Shown here piece by piece: positions 9,147 to 19,592 of a stretch of DNA of 64,000 nucleotides. The position numbers and the translations under genes were made by a program. The first letter of the stretch is position 1, and each line of letters starts with the position of its first letter. The stretch spans positions 620,001 to 684,000 of the forward strand of contig CP024846.1 in assembly GCA_004564215.1 (NCBI GenBank). Reading direction: 5' to 3'. The notes beneath the pieces are model-generated. The model saw nothing but the letters and a program-made list of their open reading frames with translations. It was not told the origin of the DNA and searched no databases. The DNA comes from Beijerinckiaceae bacterium (GTDB taxonomy: Bacteria; Pseudomonadota; Alphaproteobacteria; Rhizobiales; Beijerinckiaceae).

Positions 9147-10580
9147 ATGCTTTCACGCCGCAGTTTCGTCAGCCTCGCCCTCGCCTCGGGCGCCACCACT
9201 TTCGCACGTGCAGGGACCACGGACTCTGCGCCAACAATATTGCGGATCGAGCGCCGCACCCTTGAGGTCAATGGCAAGGCCGCATCGGTGTTCGGCCTCC
9301 AACAGCCGGACGGAAGCTTCGGGATCACCACCGAAGTCGGCAAGCCGTTCCGCGTGCATCTCGAAAACCACATCGACAGGCCAAGTCTGATCCACTGGCA
9401 CGGCCTGACGCCACCCTGGGAAGAGGATGGTGTGGCAGGGGTCTCCGCTGCATCGATTCCACCCGGCGGCAGCGCCGACTATGATTTCCAGCTTCCCTTC
9501 GGCGGCACCTTTTGGATGCATTCGCATTACGGGCTTCAGGAGCAGAGTCTGATGTCCGCGCCTCTGATCATACATGACGCCAGCGATAAGGCCGATCAAC
9601 AGGAAGTGGTCATGATGCTGGCCGACTTCAGTTTCACGCCGCCCGAACAGATTTTTGAACAGCTTCGGAAGGGCGGCGCTTTGGCGCGCGCGCATATACA
9701 CCACATGGCGATGTCCGCGGAGGAAATGGCGGCCATGCCGCAAATGGCGGCACCTCCAACGGAAAGCAAACCGGACTTGAACGATGTGAAATATGACGCC
9801 TTTCTTGCCAATGATCGCACGCTCGCCGACCCGCAAATTGTGAAAGTTGAACAAGGCGGCCACGTGCGGCTGCGTGTCATCAATGGCTCGTCGATGAGCA
9901 ACTATCATATTGATCTCGGACCTTTGGACGGCGACCTCATCGCCGTTGACGGCCTCCCCATCGTCCCCGTGCGCGGCCGTATTTTCCCCATCGCAGTCGC
10001 GCAAAGACTCGATATTATGCTCACTTTTCCGCAACCCGCCGGCGCTTATCCGATTCTCGCGAAGCTTGAAGGCGAGCGTCAACAGACGGGCATTATTCTT
10101 CGCGCGGGCGCAGCCGAGGTTACGAAAATCCCGGAGACCGCCGAGGCCGCCACGCCGCCACTCACGCTCGACCTTGAAAGCAGGCTGCAGGCGGCCACGC
10201 CGCTGAAGCCACGCATGCCAAACCTCCGCTACACATTGAACCTGACCGGCTCGATGGAAGGCTATCAGTGGTCGATCAATGATGTCGTCTGGAGTCCAGA
10301 CGCCCCGCCGCTTGGTCTTGTCAAGGGCGACCGCGTCGAGCTGATTTTAGTCAACCGCACGAATATGCCCCATCCGATGCATCTGCATGGACACCCGTTC
10401 CAGGTCGTGGCCATCGGCGGCAATCGCTTCGCGGGCGCCTTGCGCGACACGATGCTGGTTCCGGCGAAAACAACCGTGGCGATCGCATTCGATGCCAATA
10501 ATCCGGGCTTGTGGGCGTTTCATTGCCACCTGCTCTACCATATGGAAGCCGGCATGTTCACGACGTTCCGCTACAGTTAA
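9147..10580 (+). CDS. multicopper oxidase, Tat-exported
   Basis: A periplasmic copper oxidase of 477 residues. The N-terminus MLSRRSFVSLALASGATTFARA is a Tat-type signal. All four copper-binding motifs are present: HWHG, HSH in FWMHSHYG, HPMHLHGH, and the C-terminal HCHLLYHMEAGM that carries the T1 Cys and axial Met. Around residues 180-201 a Met/His-rich insertion (HHMAMSAEEMAAMPQM) recalls the methionine-rich copper-binding loops of cuprous oxidases such as CueO and CopA of the pco/cop systems. A role in Cu(I) oxidation and copper tolerance is therefore likely, but the reducing substrate cannot be read from the sequence. It stands alone, convergent with mgtE, and far from the copper island at 55-61 kb. 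Confidence 0.92.
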   Translation: MLSRRSFVSLALASGATTFARAGTTDSAPTILRIERRTLEVNGKAASVFGLQQPDGSFGITTEVGKPFRVHLENHIDRPSLIHWHGLTPPWEEDGVAGVSAASIPPGGSADYDFQLPFGGTFWMHSHYGLQEQSLMSAPLIIHDASDKADQQEVVMMLADFSFTPPEQIFEQLRKGGALARAHIHHMAMSAEEMAAMPQMAAPPTESKPDLNDVKYDAFLANDRTLADPQIVKVEQGGHVRLRVINGSSMSNYHIDLGPLDGDLIAVDGLPIVPVRGRIFPIAVAQRLDIMLTFPQPAGAYPILAKLEGERQQTGIILRAGAAEVTKIPETAEAATPPLTLDLESRLQAATPLKPRMPNLRYTLNLTGSMEGYQWSINDVVWSPDAPPLGLVKGDRVELILVNRTNMPHPMHLHGHPFQVVAIGGNRFAGALRDTMLVPAKTTVAIAFDANNPGLWAFHCHLLYHMEAGMFTTFRYS

Positions 10581-10608
10581 AGCGGGTGACGCGATGGCTG
10601 CCGGGGGC

Positions 10609-12045
10609 TCACCCCAGGCTGAACCACAAGGTCGCTATTCCCAGGAACGAGCCATAGCCGACCACATCGGTGACGGTCGTCACGAAAGCGCCCGACGACA
10701 CGGCGGGGTCGATATCATATCGGGCCAGCAATTGCGGGATCAGAATTCCGCCCAGCGCGCCGGCAACAAGATTGGTCAGCATGGCAAGCGCGATCACCAC
10801 CCCAATGCCGGCCATCCCGAACCAAAGGCCGGCGACCGCACCCGTGATCACTCCAAAAGCGGCGCCGTTCAGCGCGCCGACCATGACTTCGCGGAGAATG
10901 ATTCGTGCCGCGTTCATGCGGGATAATTCGCGGGTCGCGAGCGCGCGCACCGCGACCGTCATGGTTTGCGTCGCCGCATTGCCGCCTTGGCTCGCGACAA
11001 TCGGCGCAAGCACGGCGAGCGCCACCATTTTTTGCAGCGATCCTTCGAAAAGCCCCAGCACCGAGGATGCGATAAACGCGGTGATCAGATTGACGAAGAG
11101 CCAGGCAAATCGGCTCTTCGCCGTCCACCAGACCGTATCGGAAAGCTCTTCCTCATCGGAGACGCCGCCGAGCGCCTTCACTTCGGCGTCGGCTTCCTCC
11201 TGGATGACATCGACGATATCGTCGATGGTGATGACGCCCACGAGGCGCTCGGCTTCATCGACGACCGGCACCGACACAAGATTGTAGCGCTGAAAAATGC
11301 GTGCCACTTCCTCGCGGTCGTCGCTTGCTTTGACGCGCCGGCGGTCGGAAGACATGATCTCTTCGAGCTTCGCCGTGCTCCGCGCCCGCAAGAGCGTATC
11401 GAGGAAAATATTCCCCAACAGCCGGTAAGCCGGATCGACGATGAAGATTTCGAAGAAGGAGTCCGGGAGTTCTTCCTCGTCGGTGTCGCGCATGACGTTG
11501 ATGGCATGCCCGGCGCTCCAAAACGGCGGCGCGGTGACGAATGTCGTCTGCATGAGCCGGCCGGCGGAATATTCCGGATAGTCGAGCGAGCGTTGCAGTT
11601 GAACCCGGTCCGCCGCCGGCAAAGCATCCAGAATTTCCGCCTGGTCCTCGGGTTCGAGGTCTTCCAAAATGCTGACGGCGTCGTCGCTTTCAAGATCACG
11701 GACACCTTCGGCCACGGTCTGGTTCGGCAGTTCCGCGAGGATCTCCTCGCGGATGTGATCGTCCATCTCGGTCAGCGCGGCGAAGTCGAATTCCGAGCCC
11801 ATCATTTCGATGAGCTTGGGCCGCAGCTCCGGTTCGAGGGAGACGATCAGCAGGCCCAGATCCGCCTCATGCAGGCACCCGGCCAGTGCCTGCAGCTCTG
11901 CCGTATTCCCCGTTTCGATGGCGACGGTCACATCGTGCAGGAATTTCGGCACGATCGCGCCATTTTCATCGTAGATCGAAGTCTCGCTCGCGTTTCTGTC
12001 CAGGTTTTGCGATTCGGTCTCGGAGCGATCGTCGATATGGGTCAT
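10609..12045 (-). CDS. mgtE: magnesium transporter MgtE
   Basis: A magnesium (or cobalt) channel-type transporter of the inner membrane. The 478-residue protein has the MgtE N domain of helical repeats (LSILEDLEPEDQAEILDAL-type), a CBS pair that senses cytoplasmic Mg2+ (RLLGNIFLDTLLRA ... LVGVITIDDIVDVIQEEA) and a C-terminal membrane domain with five segments, including the conserved QGGNAATQTM and a TDVVGYGSF end. I chose the ATG at 12043-12045 because a GAGG lies 10 bp before it; an ATG at 12081 lacks a site. It is divergent from the deacetylase gene. Confidence 0.95.
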   Translation of the reverse strand: MTHIDDRSETESQNLDRNASETSIYDENGAIVPKFLHDVTVAIETGNTAELQALAGCLHEADLGLLIVSLEPELRPKLIEMMGSEFDFAALTEMDDHIREEILAELPNQTVAEGVRDLESDDAVSILEDLEPEDQAEILDALPAADRVQLQRSLDYPEYSAGRLMQTTFVTAPPFWSAGHAINVMRDTDEEELPDSFFEIFIVDPAYRLLGNIFLDTLLRARSTAKLEEIMSSDRRRVKASDDREEVARIFQRYNLVSVPVVDEAERLVGVITIDDIVDVIQEEADAEVKALGGVSDEEELSDTVWWTAKSRFAWLFVNLITAFIASSVLGLFEGSLQKMVALAVLAPIVASQGGNAATQTMTVAVRALATRELSRMNAARIILREVMVGALNGAAFGVITGAVAGLWFGMAGIGVVIALAMLTNLVAGALGGILIPQLLARYDIDPAVSSGAFVTTVTDVVGYGSFLGIATLWFSLG

Positions 12046-12182
12046 GCGCGATTTTGCCTCTATCAGGAGATAAGGGTTCATAGAACGGTTTCGGGCGGGC
12101 GCAATGCCGATTTTTCGGCGCCTGACATGGCACCGTCGCAGGAAGTGAGCTATTAACGAGCATGTACGCGAAGGTGACCCGG

Positions 12183-13145
12183 ATGGCTTGGCAATCAAGC
12201 GCAGGCGCGATCGTACTTCTGCCGACCCTTATGCTGCATCCAACAGCGGCAAATACGCCATGTGCACCCGAGGCGCTCGGCGTGAGCCGAACCTTGCCCA
12301 TCGGTACGGCGGGGGGCCTTCAGGTCGGGCTCAAGACCTACCCCCAGAGTCTGGTTCTGGAAGATCACGAGGTCGTCTTGACCTTCGACGACGGCCCGGC
12401 GGCGGAAACCACCCCGGCCATCTTGAACGCCCTGGCCAAGGAATGCGTGAAGGCGACTTTCTTTATCATTGGCCGCAACGCCGAGTCCCTGCCCTCCATC
12501 GTCAAGCGGCAAGTCGCTGAAGGTCATACGGTCGGCCACCACAGCTATTCGCATCCCGCCGTGACCTTGCGCCAATTGAGCGAACATGCGGCGCGGGACG
12601 AAATTCTGAAAGGCTTCGCCGCCGACGACAAGGCGGCCTATGGCACGGCCGTTGGGGCGCCGCGAGTGCCGTTTTTCCGGTTTCCCGGATTTGCCGACAC
12701 GCCTCAGCTTGTCGACTGGCTCGCGACCCAAAACGTCGCGGTTTTCGGCGCCGATTTTTGGGCCTCGGACTGGCTGGACATAACGCCCGAGAAAGAGCTC
12801 GCCTTGATTTTGGAGCGCCTCGAAAAAGAAAGACGTGGAGTCTTGCTGCTGCACGACACGCGGCATCAGACAGCCGCGATGTTGCCGCAACTTTTGCGGG
12901 AAATGAAACAGCGCGGTTTCAAAATCGTCCACATCGTGCCCGGCTCGCAGCCAAACGCAACTCGCGCCGCGCCCGAGGGCTGGACATCCGAGACCGACAA
13001 AATCATCGCCGATGTTTTTGCCAAGTCACATCATCACGCCAGGGCCCACAGCCCAGCCAAGAACGGCGCAATGGGAGAAACCAAAGCTCCCGACGCAATG
13101 CCGCCCACAAGCGAGCCGAAAGGGCCGCCATCACCGGCTCAATAG
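12183..13145 (+). CDS. secreted polysaccharide deacetylase (NodB homology)
   Basis: A carbohydrate esterase family 4 protein expected to remove N- or O-acetyl groups from peptidoglycan or an exopolysaccharide in the periplasm. A hydrophobic signal follows the start (SSAGAIVLLPTLMLHPTAA). The NodB motifs are present: TFDDGP with the catalytic Asp and metal-binding Asp, GHHSYSHP with the metal-binding histidines, RFPGF for the arginine motif, and VLLLHDTRH at the end. The last 50 residues are Pro/Ala-rich. AAGGTG is well placed before the ATG at 12183; the ATG at 12162, seven codons upstream, is the alternative. The substrate is not determined. Confidence 0.88.
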   Translation: MAWQSSAGAIVLLPTLMLHPTAANTPCAPEALGVSRTLPIGTAGGLQVGLKTYPQSLVLEDHEVVLTFDDGPAAETTPAILNALAKECVKATFFIIGRNAESLPSIVKRQVAEGHTVGHHSYSHPAVTLRQLSEHAARDEILKGFAADDKAAYGTAVGAPRVPFFRFPGFADTPQLVDWLATQNVAVFGADFWASDWLDITPEKELALILERLEKERRGVLLLHDTRHQTAAMLPQLLREMKQRGFKIVHIVPGSQPNATRAAPEGWTSETDKIIADVFAKSHHHARAHSPAKNGAMGETKAPDAMPPTSEPKGPPSPAQ

Positions 13146-13246
13146 AAAACGGTGAGGGCTTGGCTCGCGGCCCTAGAATCTTCGCTTGATAAAATAATCG
13201 CTGTCGACGATCGCCAAGGAGCGTCTGCCAAGACAACAGACAATCT

Positions 13247-13331
13247 TGGTGCGGCCAAGAGGACTCGAACCTCCACTGGTTTCCCAACTAGCACCTCAAG
13301 CTAGCGCGTCTACCAATTCCGCCATGGCCGC
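13247..13331 (-). tRNA. tRNA-Leu (GAG)
   Basis: An 85-nt class II tRNA with a long variable arm, read on the minus strand. The acceptor stem is GCGGCCA/TGGCCGC, the discriminator is A, and CCA is encoded (complement of 13247-13249). The anticodon loop TTGAGGT holds GAG (complement of 13295-13297), which reads CTC/CTT. The T-loop is GTTCGAGTC. It lies between the deacetylase and lipB. Confidence 0.96.
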
Positions 13332-13538
13332 ATTGTCCGCTCGGTGGAAAATCGATCGCACCGGCAGGCGCGTCGTCTAACAAATCGCTGCCAAGGTGGC
13401 AAGGCCGTTCCCGGCTCTCTCGGAGATAAAGCGTCTCCTGCGCTGTTTTCCGGGCGTCTTTCCTGCAAGCCCAGCGTTTGTTTCTTGCGGTCTTCCCTGA
13501 GGATGCGCATGTTTGCGGCAGCCCGCTAGGATGGGATC

Positions 13539-14267
13539 ATGCCTTTGCGCGAACAAGTGCCTTCCCCCATGCTGCCCCGGCAGACCGCCGTCCCGGTCGA
13601 ATGGAGCGTTTCACGAGCTCTTGTGCCTTATGAAGAGGCGGTTGCCTTCATGGAAGACCGGGTGGACGCCATTGCCGCCGGCAAGGCCCCGGAACTGGTT
13701 TGGCTCATCGAGCATCCCCCCCTCTACACGGCCGGAACTTCTGCGCGGGCGGGCGACCTCCTTGATCCCCGCTTTCCCGTCTACAAGAGCGGGCGTGGCG
13801 GCCAATTCACCTATCACGGGCCCGGCCAGCGCATTGCCTATGTGATGCTCAACCTCAATCGTCGAAGCCCCGACCTTCGCGGATTTGTGAATGCTTTGGA
13901 AGGCTGGATCATCGCGACCCTGAAAACCTGGAACGTGAAAGCCGAACGGCGCCAGGATCGCATCGGGGTTTGGGTGACACGGCCGGACAAATCGGCCGGA
14001 GCCGGAGGAGAAGCTGCCGAGGATAAGATCGCGGCGATTGGAATCAGGGTCAAGCGCTGGGTTTCGTTCCATGGGATTGCGCTGAATGTCGCGCCCGACC
14101 TCACTCATTTTTCCGGAATTGTTCCCTGCGGGATCGCCAGCGCTCATTATGGCGTGACAAGTCTCCAAGACCTTGGTCGTTCGCTTGGCATGAGCGAGGT
14201 CGACGCGGCGTTGCGCGAACAATTCGAACCGATTTTTGGAAACACCAGCAGGCGCGATGCCGCTTAA
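13539..14267 (+). CDS. lipB: octanoyl-[ACP]:protein N-octanoyltransferase
   Basis: Transfers octanoate from acyl carrier protein to the lipoyl domains of 2-oxoacid dehydrogenases and glycine cleavage H protein, the first step of endogenous lipoate synthesis. The 242 residues contain the LipB core: [24 protein letters not shown], the RQDRIGVWV strand, the catalytic-lysine segment [15 protein letters not shown] and the catalytic-cysteine segment [14 protein letters not shown]. The stop codon shares bases with the convergent lolD stop at a TTAA. Confidence 0.97.
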   Translation: MPLREQVPSPMLPRQTAVPVEWSVSRALVPYEEAVAFMEDRVDAIAAGKAPELVWLIEHPPLYTAGTSARAGDLLDPRFPVYKSGRGGQFTYHGPGQRIAYVMLNLNRRSPDLRGFVNALEGWIIATLKTWNVKAERRQDRIGVWVTRPDKSAGAGGEAAEDKIAAIGIRVKRWVSFHGIALNVAPDLTHFSGIVPCGIASAHYGVTSLQDLGRSLGMSEVDAALREQFEPIFGNTSRRDAA

Positions 14268-14947
14268 TTCAGCTCGACGACCAGCCCTTCGTGCAAGGTC
14301 ACGCGGCGGTCCATGCGCTCAGCCAGCTCCATGTTATGGGTCGCGATCAGGGTCGCAAGCCCTGTTGCCCTGACAATTGCGTCGAGCGCCTCAAAAACAA
14401 GGCTGGCGGTTTTCGGATCGAGATTGCCGGTCGGCTCGTCGGCGAGCAACAGACCGGGCCCATTGGCGACCGCGCGCGCGATGGCCACGCGTTGCTGTTC
14501 GCCTCCGGACAACTCTGACGGCCTGTGTTTTGCCCGCGCGGAGAGTCCCAGATAGTGGAGCAATTGCTCCGCGCGGGTCTTTGCTTCCCGCGATGAAAGA
14601 CCGGCGATCATCTGCGGCAACATGACATTTTCGAGCGCCGAAAATTCCGGCAGCAGATGGTGAAACTGATAGACGAAGCCGATCTCGCTACGCCGAAGCG
14701 CGGTGCGCGCGTCATCGCCCATGCGCCCTGTCGCTTCGCCCGCGACAAAAACTTCGCCGGCGTCGGGCTTTTCAAGAAGGCCCGCGATATGAAGAAGCGT
14801 CGACTTGCCGGCCCCGGAGGGCGCAACCAATGCCACCGATTGCCCACCCCACAGGCAGAAGTCCGCGCCGCGCAAAATCTCAAGCGGAGAGCCCGCCTGA
14901 TCGTAGCGGCGTTCGACCTTTTCGAGACGAAGCGCGGGGGGAGCCAT
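14264..14947 (-). CDS. lolD: lipoprotein-releasing ABC transporter ATPase
   Basis: The ATPase of the LolCDE complex that extracts outer-membrane lipoproteins from the inner membrane and passes them to LolA. The 227 residues carry Walker A (APSGAGKST), Q-loop region ([17 protein letters not shown]), ABC signature ([14 protein letters not shown]) and Walker B ([12 protein letters not shown]). The FHHLLPEF segment is typical of LolD rather than MacB. It follows the lolC/E permease gene by 2 bp on the same strand. Confidence 0.95.
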   Translation of the reverse strand: MAPPALRLEKVERRYDQAGSPLEILRGADFCLWGGQSVALVAPSGAGKSTLLHIAGLLEKPDAGEVFVAGEATGRMGDDARTALRRSEIGFVYQFHHLLPEFSALENVMLPQMIAGLSSREAKTRAEQLLHYLGLSARAKHRPSELSGGEQQRVAIARAVANGPGLLLADEPTGNLDPKTASLVFEALDAIVRATGLATLIATHNMELAERMDRRVTLHEGLVVELN

Positions 14948-14949
14948 CG

Positions 14950-16215
14950 CTATTCGTACCGCAACGCTTCGACGGGATCGAGTTTAGCCGCGCGCCAGGA
15001 CGGATAAATCGTCGCCAGCACCGAGAGCACGAGCGTCATCGTCACGACCGTTGCGACATCGCCCGGATCGACCACGGATGGCAGCCGCGACAGAAAATAG
15101 AGTTCCGCCGGAAACAGGTTTGCATGAAGCAAGTGGTTGAGAATTTGACGCAGGGATTCGACGTTGTTGGCTACGAGCAGGCCGAGGAGAAATCCCGCAA
15201 GCGTCCCGGCCACTCCGATCGAAGCGCCCGTGATGAGAAAAATCCGCATGACTCCGCCTTGTGTCGCGCCCATCGTACGCAGGATCGCGACATCATGGCC
15301 CTTATCCTTGACGAGCATAATGAGCCCCGACACGATATTGAGCGCGGCAACAAGCACGATCAGCATCAAAATGATGAACATGACATTGCGTTCGACGTTC
15401 AGTGCGTCGAAGAATGTTTTGTTTCGCTCTCGCCAATCGGTCATGATCATCGGCCGCGTGATCGCCCGGTCGATCTTGCTCTTGACCGCATCGAGCGCTT
15501 CCGGCTTCGGGACGAAAATCTCGACGACGCTCGCCTCATTGTCCTTGTTGAAGAAGCCCTGCGCTTCCGGAAGGGCCATATAGACGAACAGATTATCGAA
15601 TTCCGCCATGCCGATCTGAAAAATCGCAACCACCGGATAGACCTTGCTGCGCGGCGCTATGCCGAACGGAGTTTGCGCGCCATTTGCGATCAGGATTTTG
15701 AGCTTGTCGCCGATCCGAAGCCCGAGATTTTCGGCGAGTCTTTGGCCGATGGCAACGCCGCCCGCGGCATCAAAGCCTTCCAGCGTGCCCATTTTGACAT
15801 TGGCGGCGATGCCCGGGAGGCGCTTGATATCGGCCTCCCGGATCCCGCGCACGAGGGCAAATGCCATGTTGGTCGTCGATGCGGCGGCGGGACTCTCGAT
15901 CATCGGGATGACCAGGTCGACGCCGGGGACTGCCGAGACTTGCTTCACCACCTCGTCATAGTCGGTAAACTGGGTTTCGGCGGCCTGAAGAAAAATATGT
16001 CCGTTGATGCCGACGATCTTATCCAGCAATTCCTTATGAAAGCCGTTCATCACCGACATCACGACGATCAGCGTGGCGACTCCCAACGTAATTCCGAGAA
16101 ATGAAAAAAGCGCGATGACCGACACGAAGCTCGTCTTGCGGCGCGCCCGCAAATAACGCAGAGCGATCATCCATTCGAAAGGTGCGAAGGGGCGCGTGCG
16201 CTGGGCGGCTTGCAT
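14950..16215 (-). CDS. lipoprotein-releasing system permease LolC/LolE family
   Basis: The membrane subunit partner of LolD. The 421 residues follow the FtsX/MacB-type layout: one membrane segment at about 28-50 ([22 protein letters not shown]), a periplasmic domain of about 210 residues, then three membrane segments at about 275-395. The N-terminal [23 protein letters not shown] is the usual opening. Only one such gene is present, so a homodimeric permease (LolF-like) in place of LolC plus LolE is likely, as in many alphaproteobacteria; this is why no symbol is fixed. Its ATG overlaps the proS stop by one base, and it is followed closely by lolD. Confidence 0.93.
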   Translation of the reverse strand: MQAAQRTRPFAPFEWMIALRYLRARRKTSFVSVIALFSFLGITLGVATLIVVMSVMNGFHKELLDKIVGINGHIFLQAAETQFTDYDEVVKQVSAVPGVDLVIPMIESPAAASTTNMAFALVRGIREADIKRLPGIAANVKMGTLEGFDAAGGVAIGQRLAENLGLRIGDKLKILIANGAQTPFGIAPRSKVYPVVAIFQIGMAEFDNLFVYMALPEAQGFFNKDNEASVVEIFVPKPEALDAVKSKIDRAITRPMIMTDWRERNKTFFDALNVERNVMFIILMLIVLVAALNIVSGLIMLVKDKGHDVAILRTMGATQGGVMRIFLITGASIGVAGTLAGFLLGLLVANNVESLRQILNHLLHANLFPAELYFLSRLPSVVDPGDVATVVTMTLVLSVLATIYPSWRAAKLDPVEALRYE

Positions 16216-17537
16216 CAGGGCCCCTTAAGACGCGCGATGGTGGCGGCCACGGAAAGATTTTCGCGGGCGCCGGTCGCCCTGGTCTTGAATTCGACGGTGC
16301 CGGACGCGAGCCCCTTTGGACCGACGATAACTTGATAAGGCAAGCCGATCAGATCAAGCTTGGCGAATTTTGAGCCCGGCCGCTCGTCGGTATCGTCATA
16401 GAGCACATCCACACCCGCTTTTTCGAGGGACGCATAGATCTCGGCACAGGCCGCGTCGGCGGCAGCATCGCCGACCTTGAGATTGGCAATCCCGACCTTG
16501 AAGGGTGCGACCGCCTCCGGCCATATGATCCCATTTTCATCGTGGCTCGCCTCTATCAACGCGCCAACGAGTCGCGAAACTCCAACGCCATAGGAGCCAC
16601 CCTGAAACGGCCGTTCAACGCCATCGGGCCCGGTGATCAAGGATTGCATCGGCTTTGAATATTTGTCGCCGAAATAGAACACCTGGCCAACCTCGATGCC
16701 ACGCGTATGAATCCGCTTTTCTTCCGGAGTTTCGCGCTCGAACCTGGCATTATCGTGGACATCCCCGGTCGCCGCGTAAAGCCGCGTCCATTCCTTGATC
16801 ACTGATGTCAGGTCCCCGTCATAATCGGTCGTCTCGGGCGGGACAGGCAAATCCAGGACATCGGCGTGACAAAATACGGCCGATTCGCCGGTTTCAGCCA
16901 AAATGAGAAACTCATGGCTCAAATCGCCGCCGATCGGGCCGGTCTCGGCTCGCATCGGAATCGCCTTCAGCCCCATGCGAGCAAAAATTCGCAGATAGGC
17001 GACAAACATTTTATTGTAGGAGACCCGCGCGGCGGCTTCATCGACATCGAAGGAATAAGCGTCCTTCATCAAAAATTCACGCCCCCGCATGACCCCAAAT
17101 CGAGGTCTCTGTTCGTCACGGAACTTCCACTGAATATGGTAGAGGATCTTCGGCAGGTCCCGATAGCTCCGCACATAGGCGCGGAAAATTTCGGTGATCA
17201 TGTCCTCGTTTGTCGGACCGTAGAGAAGCTCGCGATCGTGTCGATCCTTGATCCGCAGCATTTCGGGACCGTAAGCCTCGTAGCGGCCGGTTTCCCGCCA
17301 AAGATCCGCAAGCTGGAGAGTTGGCATCAGGAGTTCGATCGCGCCGGCGCGATCCATTTCCTCACGCACGATCTGTCCGACTTTTTGCAGAACGCGAAGC
17401 CCAAGCGGCAGCCAGGCGTAAATTCCTGCCGCCTCCTGCCGAATCATGCCCGCGCGCAACATCAAGCGGTGCGAAACAATCTCGGCTTCCTTCGGTGTTT
17501 CGCGGAGAATCGGCAGAAAATATCGGGAAAGGAGCAT
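16215..17537 (-). CDS. proS: prolyl-tRNA synthetase (short alphaproteobacterial type)
   Basis: Charges tRNA-Pro in the cytoplasm. From the ATG at 17535-17537 it has 440 residues, which is the short form without the inserted cis-editing domain. Class II motifs are visible: the [21 protein letters not shown] opening, motif 2 around [21 protein letters not shown] and motif 3 in [14 protein letters not shown]. The anticodon-binding domain fills the C-terminus ([20 protein letters not shown]). A TTG two codons upstream is possible but adds nothing. It leads the proS-lolC/E-lolD operon. Confidence 0.96.
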   Translation of the reverse strand: MLLSRYFLPILRETPKEAEIVSHRLMLRAGMIRQEAAGIYAWLPLGLRVLQKVGQIVREEMDRAGAIELLMPTLQLADLWRETGRYEAYGPEMLRIKDRHDRELLYGPTNEDMITEIFRAYVRSYRDLPKILYHIQWKFRDEQRPRFGVMRGREFLMKDAYSFDVDEAAARVSYNKMFVAYLRIFARMGLKAIPMRAETGPIGGDLSHEFLILAETGESAVFCHADVLDLPVPPETTDYDGDLTSVIKEWTRLYAATGDVHDNARFERETPEEKRIHTRGIEVGQVFYFGDKYSKPMQSLITGPDGVERPFQGGSYGVGVSRLVGALIEASHDENGIIWPEAVAPFKVGIANLKVGDAAADAACAEIYASLEKAGVDVLYDDTDERPGSKFAKLDLIGLPYQVIVGPKGLASGTVEFKTRATGARENLSVAATIARLKGP

Positions 17538-17909
17538 TCTCAAACAAGCGTCAGGAGGAGCGAAAGGGCCGCGGTCGGTTTAAGCGGATCCGTCTTGAAA
17601 GGCAAAGATGCGCGGCCCATGCCTTAAGCCAAACCATCCGATCACGCCAGCCTCACGGTTCGCCCAAACAGCAAAGCCTCTCCAAGGGGGCAGGACCCCC
17701 GGCGAAAACGATTCCTCGGTCTTATCAAAAGCTTGGCCTTAAAACCGATCAGCTTCCACAGTTTGGGCTTGGCCGAGCCTTGCTTGGCGTAGAAAATGAG
17801 GCATAATATTTAAGAAACATAAACATCCACGGTTTATTGGATCAAGAAACGCGAGTCGCGGAGAATTCCCGGCCAATACTGGCTCACGCCGTCCGAGGGG
17901 GAAAAGTGG
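17538..17909. other. intergenic region between proS and the DyP/P450 operon
   Basis: No gene supported. The part next to the downstream operon is relatively AT-rich. A CATAAT hexamer at 17802-17807 is 16 bp after a weak TTGCTT, giving a tentative promoter for the operon that starts at 17910. A purine-rich GAGGGGGAAAAGTGG just before 17910 supplies the ribosome binding site. Confidence 0.35.
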
Positions 17910-18575
17910 ATGTCCAATGTCGCGGGCAAAGCTTACGGCATGACTGTCATCTCGCCGATGCGGCCGCGCCTGACGTCCACGACTCGGTTCATCTTCATTT
18001 TTTCGCGCGCGATTCCGTCCCGATTCAAGGGACTGATGGGACTGGCCCTCATCCATTTCGCGCGATGGGTCATCATCAAGCGCGAACAATGGCCCGATCT
18101 CGGTCAAGGCAAACAGAAGCTGCAGAATGATTACATGCTGTTCTGTAGCAATTTCAACGGCACCTGGGATCAGTATATCGACGCTTTTTCGGATGGTATT
18201 CCGAATGGGCTGGATCTTTTCTGGTATTCGAGCACGAAATACCCGCACTCGATTCCGATCACACCTTTCAAGAATTACATCCGACTAAACCAAATCGACA
18301 CGGATTATTACTATACCGCGACACCAGGAGCGGCGCAGCGCGATATCAAGGCGGCATTACGCGTGCGGCGCGCCATTTTGACCCTTGTCGCGCAACGGAC
18401 GACCTCAACGCCGAAGCAATTTCAAGCGGCGTATATCGAGCAACTCCGCCTGGTTCAAAACGATCTCGGCTACCAAGGATATGCTCCGGTTGCGAGCAAT
18501 GACACAAAAGATGCCGATGCCAATCGCGCCGATTACCTGAAGCAGCAGCCGAAGGCGGCCGCGACGCTGATATAA
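17910..18575 (+). CDS. unknown protein 1 of the DyP/P450 operon
   Basis: A 221-residue soluble protein that I cannot assign to a named function. A core from about residue 45 reads LIHFARWVIIKREQWP, then DYMLFCSNFNGTWDQYIDAF, then DLFWYSSTKYP and NQIDTDYYYTATPGAAQRDI. The same pattern (HFARxVII, a hydrophobic strand ending in F-x-x-x-F-[ND], a Tyr-rich C-terminal part with an x-Q-I-[DE]-T motif) recurs in the next gene, so the two are probably homologous. The strand pattern would fit a ferredoxin-like alpha+beta barrel, the fold DyP peroxidases also use; this is inference. It leads an operon that continues with the paralogue, a DyP peroxidase and a P450. Confidence 0.8.
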   Translation: MSNVAGKAYGMTVISPMRPRLTSTTRFIFIFSRAIPSRFKGLMGLALIHFARWVIIKREQWPDLGQGKQKLQNDYMLFCSNFNGTWDQYIDAFSDGIPNGLDLFWYSSTKYPHSIPITPFKNYIRLNQIDTDYYYTATPGAAQRDIKAALRVRRAILTLVAQRTTSTPKQFQAAYIEQLRLVQNDLGYQGYAPVASNDTKDADANRADYLKQQPKAAATLI

Positions 18576-18618
18576 TCCATATTGCTGCAATTTAAGCCGG
18601 CAGAGCGGGGAATCGATT

Positions 18619-19584
18619 ATGCCGACACTCGATGGCGGACATTATTTCTTGACTACGCTCGTGCCGGTTAAGACCGAGCCGGTGCGGGACGACGGGGTAA
18701 TAACGTCTCCGGTTCACGCTTTGCGCAAGCAGCTCGCCAAGCTGCCGACCGCGGCGCAATCGCCTTCTTTCGGCGGCGGCCAAAGCCCCTTCGCACGCAA
18801 TACGCGCAACCATTTCGCCCGTTTGGTGATCATCGACGACGTTGCTTATGTTGGACGTGAACCCATCAATACGCTTCGCTCGACATTCAAGCAGACCGAT
18901 CTCTTGGTCGCACAGCCGCAGGATCATCTTTCGCACCCGTTTCTGCTTTTCGTCGCGGAGTTCGATGCCGCAAGCGGCGATGATTCCGAGCGCAATTCCT
19001 ATCTGACCCTTCTCTGGGAGACGATGCAAAAGGAGCTGAAGGAAATTTTCACCTTCTGCTACGACTTCGATGCGAAGGTGTCGGATGCCGCGTCCTTCGC
19101 GGCCTATATCGCGCGCTGCCAGATCGAGACGACGATGCCTTACAATGATTATTACATCGACAAACTCGATCTGCCGGACTGGCCGTTCAAAGGCTACAAG
19201 AACGCCGCTATAACCGCAGGCCTTGGGGCGCTCGGGCTGGGAATTTTCGGCGCATCGGTTTGGGGTCTCATGCCCGGGCTCACCTTGTTTTTGATTGGCG
19301 CGCTGCCTTTTGCATACATCCTCTACGCCGGCTATTCGACCATGGTCGCAGCGGCTGCAAAGCCCTTCCCGGCGGCGCCGGACGGCAATCTTCCGACGAT
19401 TCTCAAGGCTCTGCATCTGCAGCGGGTGTTCACCCGGTTTGCGATCGACTCGCAAATGCTGGCGGTCGATGCGGATCCTGCATCGGCGCAAAAGCTTCAG
19501 GATAATTTCGGCGCCTTCGTCAAACTCAATCAGCCGGACAACCTCGCCGCGCCTACCCAGCAGCCTGGCGTTATCGGCATATAG
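18619..19584 (+). CDS. unknown protein 2 of the DyP/P450 operon, membrane-anchored
   Basis: A 321-residue protein related to the preceding one: HFARLVIIDDVAY near residue 65, PFLLFVAEFDA, then FTFCYDF and a segment CQIETTMPYNDYYIDKL that matches CNFNG-, DLFWY- and NQIDTDYYY-type positions of protein 1. Unlike protein 1 it has two adjacent hydrophobic segments near residues 198-240 (ITAGLGALGLGIFGASVWGL and LTLFLIGALPFAYILYAGY), so it is likely held in the membrane as a hairpin. A C-terminal domain of about 80 residues follows. It ends 8 bp before the DyP gene. The function is unknown. Confidence 0.8.
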   Translation: MPTLDGGHYFLTTLVPVKTEPVRDDGVITSPVHALRKQLAKLPTAAQSPSFGGGQSPFARNTRNHFARLVIIDDVAYVGREPINTLRSTFKQTDLLVAQPQDHLSHPFLLFVAEFDAASGDDSERNSYLTLLWETMQKELKEIFTFCYDFDAKVSDAASFAAYIARCQIETTMPYNDYYIDKLDLPDWPFKGYKNAAITAGLGALGLGIFGASVWGLMPGLTLFLIGALPFAYILYAGYSTMVAAAAKPFPAAPDGNLPTILKALHLQRVFTRFAIDSQMLAVDADPASAQKLQDNFGAFVKLNQPDNLAAPTQQPGVIGI

Positions 19585-19592
19585 AGGCGCAA

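Noticed and set aside
10966..12156. Plus-strand frame of 396 codons opposite mgtE
   Set aside because: mgtE on the minus strand has CBS and membrane motifs; the other frame is a GC-rich shadow.
14830..16104. Long plus-strand frame opposite lolC/E
   Set aside because: Translation is Arg/His/Asp-rich of antisense type, while the minus strand gives a clear permease.
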